Shown: in pieces, positions 60,307 to 64,000 of the stretch
Position numbering within the stretch: position 1 is the stretch's first letter
How the letters are laid out: every line of letters begins with the position of its first letter
Origin: Penumbrarchaeum sp964445525
Lineage (GTDB): Archaea > Thermoplasmatota > Penumbrarchaeia > Penumbrarchaeales > Penumbrarchaeaceae
Length of the DNA: 64,000 nt
Assembly: GCA_964445525.1 (NCBI GenBank)
Contig: CAYULA010000012.1
Coordinates: 15,316-79,315 of the forward strand
Direction of reading: 5' to 3'
Translations under genes and position numbers: made by a program
The notes under the pieces: model-generated
Seen by the model: only the letters and a program-made list of their open reading frames with translations
What the model was told of the DNA's origin: nothing
Databases searched by the model: none

Positions 60307-62865
60307 TCATCGGAGAATGGATTTCATTCCCGGATCCAGGGATCCTCCAGTTTGAAGGAGCGTTCTTTTCAGCAACGATTTCCTTATCATGCTGTTGTTG
60401 GCATCCTCATCTTTTAATATCATCTTGATTCTGTTTTTTTGAATCCTTTCACCGTTCAGGGAATCCCTGATCAGGTGAAGGAGATCCTCGATGGAACCCG
60501 TCTGGCTTTCCCGCGCCCTGAACAGTCTCCTGATCATACCGAAACCGCCACCCTCCACGGTTCTGATCAATCTTTCAACGGTTAATTTCAGTTCGGGGAG
60601 ATATCTTTCCTCCGTTGATATTTCCATCAAATCCGTCAGCACCATAAGCGAGTAATCCATATCGCCTATCCTTGCATATCCCAGTGCGGATTCCCCCATG
60701 AAATGGATCGCCTCCTTTCTTTCGTTCACGAACCTGTACAATTTCCCCACCCTGAACGATGCCTGGGACGAGATCCTCAACAGGTCCACCTTCTTCGAGG
60801 TTCTGATGCATTCAAGATACTGCCTGAGGGCTAGCGAGAGTTGTCCCGTCCTGGATAATGCGCCTCCCATGTTCAGCCTGGTAACGGCCTCCCCGCGGTT
60901 ATCGCCTATCTCGAGGAATAACTCCAGTGAATCCTGGAAGAACCTTATTGCAGTCTCGGGATCTCCCAGGTCCAGGTAGGCAGTTCCCATGTTGCTGAGC
61001 ATCCTTGCCTCCTGGTCCCTGGCTCCGGAATCCCTGGCTATTTCCAGTCCTTTCCCCAGCTTCTTGATAACATCCCTGTAGAGGCCTTCCCTCATTGCCC
61101 TCTCCGCCAGGCGGTTGAGGACCATAACCGAAAGTTCAAGGGATTTCCGGTCCCTGGAGATCCTCAAAAGCTCTTCTGCCCTGGCACCTGCCATTCTGAG
61201 GTGTGTCAAGGCCTCCTCCTTTCTATCTAGAAGGAGGGAGGAATCATATCTCAAAACCTCCAGACGGACCTCCTGTTCCACATCTCCGGGATCCAGTCCC
61301 TTCTCGAGTGAGAGTCGGGCCATGGGAATGAAGCCTCTGCCAACGAGATAGTCGCCGTGATCGAGAAGATGTTCAAGTAATTCATTCCCTCCGGACAATT
61401 CGGAAGTGAGGAGCAGGAATTGAACCATATCGGTATCCGAGGAACCTTTCCGGTAATGCTCTCTCACCCTCTCCCTCAGGGATCTGAATATTCCCTCTGA
61501 CATGGTTTCCCTGATTCCTTCCCTGATGGAATCATGGAGGTCCACGGAACCGTCCGGGTAGGTTATTATTATGGATCTGTCCAGGAGCGAGGAGACCGTT
61601 GGATTTACTCCTTCGAAGGAAAGCTTTCTCGGTTCAACCGGAAGATCGAAAACAGCAAGCAGTTCCATGAGGTCCCTTTCCCTCTCGGAGAGTTCGGAAA
61701 GGACCTTCTCCCGTAGGAAATCCTTGAATGAATTCATAACGGCTCCCGGATCCGCTGTCGGATCGATGGAACATATTGAGATGGCAAGAGGATGGCCCTC
61801 TGTGGTCCTGAATATCTCATCCATCTCGTCTTCGGGAACGGAAAGGTCCTCCATCAGCCGGAAGGAAGGTTCCCTTTCAATCCCAGACAATGTGATCTCC
61901 ATGATTTCTTTGCTGGATACAGCCTCCGTCCTTGAATAGTAGGGTGGTCGAACCCTTGAAATGAGAATAAGGGTCCATCCGTCCTTCCTGGACAGTTCCG
62001 AAAGAATCGTCAGCAGTTGGTTCATCTCCCTCCCGCATCTATGCACGTCATCCAGGATCATTACCGTGTTGGAAGAGGAAAGAGAACGGGAGAGGGTCCT
62101 CGCTCTTCTGTACATATCCCTTCCCTGTCTTGGAGTGCCCGGTGAAAATGAAGAAGTAAGATCATCCAGGAGGATGTCCGGTGACATCCATGGATCCAGG
62201 TCCCTCCATATCAGAGGTCCCTGGATATCTCTCACCGCAGAGGAAACCAGGGTCGTCTTGCCTATCCCCGCCATTCCAAGAACCGAAATCAGATTGACAT
62301 CATTCTCAATCGCCTTTTTAACTGCGGATATCTCCCTTTCCCGTCCGAATATCCTTTCCACATCCGGAATGTTTCCCGGAAGGGAAGAACACGTATCCTT
62401 CCTCAGTGATCCCAGATCACAGAGACCTCCGTCCAGATACCTGGAAACCAATTCATGATGAGGCACATCTCGATGGAGGAGGGTGGAGAGCTCCTTTCTA
62501 GTTCTTTCCAGTGTCCACTCCAGAATATCTCCCTCGAGGGTCCTCACAGATACCAGCCTGGATGAGATCTCCCTGATTACGTTCTCTGCCTCCCTGATAC
62601 CCGAATCGGTCAAAAAATATGCCTTTCTCCTCCTCTGGAGTCCTTTGATGTGTTTTGTCTTCGATCTGACAGCTCCTCTTCCCGTGAGTTCGGAAAGTGA
62701 TCTGGATATGTTATTTCGCCTGATCCGGAACTCCTTTGCCATTCCACCCTGGGTGATCACATCTTCCACTGTCATCAGTTCCTCGGACCCCGTATGGGGG
62801 TAAAGTAGCAGAAGCAGCTTTGCCTCGAGGGTTATCCTCTTCAGATGTCCGTCCCTCTGCGTCAT
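60307..62865 (-). CDS. HTH-STAND ATPase with TPR repeats
   Basis: An 852-residue paralogue of the gene at 47620. Winged-helix N-terminus (about 1-90, ending RRRKAYFLTDSG), FGREREI at 173-179, Walker A GMAGIGKTT (197-205), Walker B ILDDVH (D272, D273), then GHPLAIS. Residues about 560-790 hold TPR units such as NMGTAYLDLGDPETAIRFF. The closeness of the N-terminal domains to those of the other copy suggests a lineage expansion of such regulators. Confidence 0.88.
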   Translation of the reverse strand: MTQRDGHLKRITLEAKLLLLLYPHTGSEELMTVEDVITQGGMAKEFRIRRNNISRSLSELTGRGAVRSKTKHIKGLQRRRKAYFLTDSGIREAENVIREISSRLVSVRTLEGDILEWTLERTRKELSTLLHRDVPHHELVSRYLDGGLCDLGSLRKDTCSSLPGNIPDVERIFGREREISAVKKAIENDVNLISVLGMAGIGKTTLVSSAVRDIQGPLIWRDLDPWMSPDILLDDLTSSFSPGTPRQGRDMYRRARTLSRSLSSSNTVMILDDVHRCGREMNQLLTILSELSRKDGWTLILISRVRPPYYSRTEAVSSKEIMEITLSGIEREPSFRLMEDLSVPEDEMDEIFRTTEGHPLAISICSIDPTADPGAVMNSFKDFLREKVLSELSERERDLMELLAVFDLPVEPRKLSFEGVNPTVSSLLDRSIIITYPDGSVDLHDSIREGIRETMSEGIFRSLRERVREHYRKGSSDTDMVQFLLLTSELSGGNELLEHLLDHGDYLVGRGFIPMARLSLEKGLDPGDVEQEVRLEVLRYDSSLLLDRKEEALTHLRMAGARAEELLRISRDRKSLELSVMVLNRLAERAMREGLYRDVIKKLGKGLEIARDSGARDQEARMLSNMGTAYLDLGDPETAIRFFQDSLELFLEIGDNRGEAVTRLNMGGALSRTGQLSLALRQYLECIRTSKKVDLLRISSQASFRVGKLYRFVNERKEAIHFMGESALGYARIGDMDYSLMVLTDLMEISTEERYLPELKLTVERLIRTVEGGGFGMIRRLFRARESQTGSIEDLLHLIRDSLNGERIQKNRIKMILKDEDANNSMIRKSLLKRTLLQTGGSLDPGMKSILR

Positions 62866-63012
62866 TTACAAGCGATCAATGATTGATCTACACTTACAAA
62901 AAGGTTGGATCGGAAATGATACAAAAAAGGGCGTTTTGATAACATTTTGAAAACATCTTCTCCGCTCCTTTATCTTCCCTCCTTGGAATTTTCCCTCAAA
63001 GGAGGAAATGGT

Positions 63013-64000
63013 ATGAAGATCGAGATCGGACTGATAACAGGCCTGTTGCTGATCGTGGGTTTAATGCCCGTGGCAGGAGGTATAACCTTCAGCGGCAACC
63101 ATCCAGTGATTAATGATAACCGTGACCAGGATCGAATGGATATCGCAGCCTGGGGAACCGGCGATACCGCCGAGGTATACATCGCCTACGAGGATTATTC
63201 ATCAGGTCCGAATAATCCGCACATATTCTTCCAGAGATCGGTCAATGCAGGAAACACTTTCCAGGCTGCACAGGATATGCTTGTAGATCCCGACGGAGAT
63301 GACAAGCAGTTATTTCCCGCCATTGATGTTTATCCGGACAATGATACCAGAACGATCGCACTGGCGTATCTGGACAATTCACCGGGATCCACTTCCATCG
63401 AGTATTATCTGATGATACAGACCTCATCGGACGGGGGATTTTCCTGGAATACTCCTGTAAAAATAACGGATGATTCCCATTCCGGATATCCGAATAACAA
63501 GATGAGGGACATTGATATCGCCTATGATCCTGATGGGAACCTGTATGTTGTCTGGATGGAGGTGAACAGGATAATGATATCTTATTCCACAGACCATGGT
63601 CAAACATGGTCGGACCCTCAGATGGTTAAGGAAAATCCCGATCCTGAAAATCAAACCTATTCCCAATTTCATCCAACCGTAGCCGGAGACGGTGATTATG
63701 TTCTTGTGGCATGGGATACGGATGCACTGCACAAGATCGATGTCTATCTTTCCAGAGCCTCTTTGCCGGACCTGTCAGGATATCCTGTTCTTGGTTTCCA
63801 GACACCGATCAGGATGCCAAAACCCATAGTATGGCCGATGTACAGGACCTATTACCCCAGGATGGTGGCAGAGGAAGGGATAACACACCTTGTCTGGTGG
63901 GATTTCTCCACCGATCCAAACGGAAACAATAACCAGGATACATCAATTGACAGACCCTGCATCAAATACACAAAATCAACAAACGGAGGAAGCACATGGG
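63013..64000 (+). CDS. Secreted BNR/Asp-box repeat protein (C-terminus beyond window)
   Basis: At least 329 residues with no stop before the window ends. Signal peptide at about 1-22. Asp-box motifs SSDGGFSWN, STDHGQTWS and STNGGSTW show sialidase-like propeller blades. Whether it is a sialidase cannot be told from this part, as no catalytic arginine triad is seen. GGAGGA at 63001 gives a strong ribosome-binding site. Confidence 0.85.
   Translation, partial: MKIEIGLITGLLLIVGLMPVAGGITFSGNHPVINDNRDQDRMDIAAWGTGDTAEVYIAYEDYSSGPNNPHIFFQRSVNAGNTFQAAQDMLVDPDGDDKQLFPAIDVYPDNDTRTIALAYLDNSPGSTSIEYYLMIQTSSDGGFSWNTPVKITDDSHSGYPNNKMRDIDIAYDPDGNLYVVWMEVNRIMISYSTDHGQTWSDPQMVKENPDPENQTYSQFHPTVAGDGDYVLVAWDTDALHKIDVYLSRASLPDLSGYPVLGFQTPIRMPKPIVWPMYRTYYPRMVAEEGITHLVWWDFSTDPNGNNNQDTSIDRPCIKYTKSTNGGSTW

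Overview
The window looks like a chromosomal segment of a euryarchaeal-type archaeon, most likely of the Thermoplasmatota; the lineage is an inference. Supporting signs are a tRNA with a CAU anticodon interrupted at the canonical archaeal 37/38 intron position, TATA boxes about 25-30 nt upstream of apparently leaderless genes (31494, 38295, 28611, 51322), an archaeal-type NMN adenylyltransferase, a superoxide reductase of the short class, DUF234-type ATPases, HTH-STAND ATPases and very large membrane-anchored surface proteins. Shine-Dalgarno-like GGAGG or GAGGT sites precede other genes, so both start modes are used. Coding density is high, and several convergent genes overlap at their 3' ends.

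Layout. 1-2693 (minus): a trehalose-phosphate synthase/phosphatase fusion, cut by the window edge, behind two small unknown genes. 2887-4603: a small unknown protein, a phosphoribosyltransferase and an SDR oxidoreductase. 4722-8954 (plus): a sulfane-sulfur and metal cluster of rhodanese, a metallo-beta-lactamase/double-rhodanese protein of persulfide-dioxygenase type, and a CopB-like P1B-3 ATPase. 8963-14349: a stress region with superoxide reductase, three universal stress proteins, a ferredoxin, a GYD protein, an Fpg/Nei DNA glycosylase and the remnant of a ferritin-like gene. 14350-19749: PEP synthase, a nucleotide-sugar epimerase-like protein, a ferritin-like diiron protein, and a PTPS/MDR reductase pair.

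19843-26160 (minus) holds the most striking gene: a single 2105-residue acetyl-CoA carboxylase with the eukaryotic domain order (biotin carboxylase, biotinyl domain, long central region, fused carboxyltransferase). 26161-28610 is mostly non-coding apart from an AEC-type transporter and the intron-bearing tRNA. The non-coding part carries a series of short perfect hairpins with 3-nt loops and a detached copy of the tRNA 3' end.

28611-46366 alternates surface proteins with housekeeping genes. The surface proteins are a lipoprotein, a beta-propeller membrane protein, a three-gene overlapping operon of N-terminally anchored exoproteins, and a 1765-residue SGNH/propeller/Ig-like giant. The housekeeping genes are purB, an NMN adenylyltransferase/NMN amidohydrolase pair, and pdxT, with a histidine kinase between them. 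46370-64000 has a radical SAM enzyme, two related HTH-STAND ATPases, tRNA-Pro(CGG), a DUF234-type ATPase with an operator-like repeat, a beta-helix surface protein, a flavodoxin, a small heat-shock protein, a triple-PAS histidine kinase, and the start of a BNR-repeat secreted protein. No insertion sequence, CRISPR array, rRNA or replication origin was seen.
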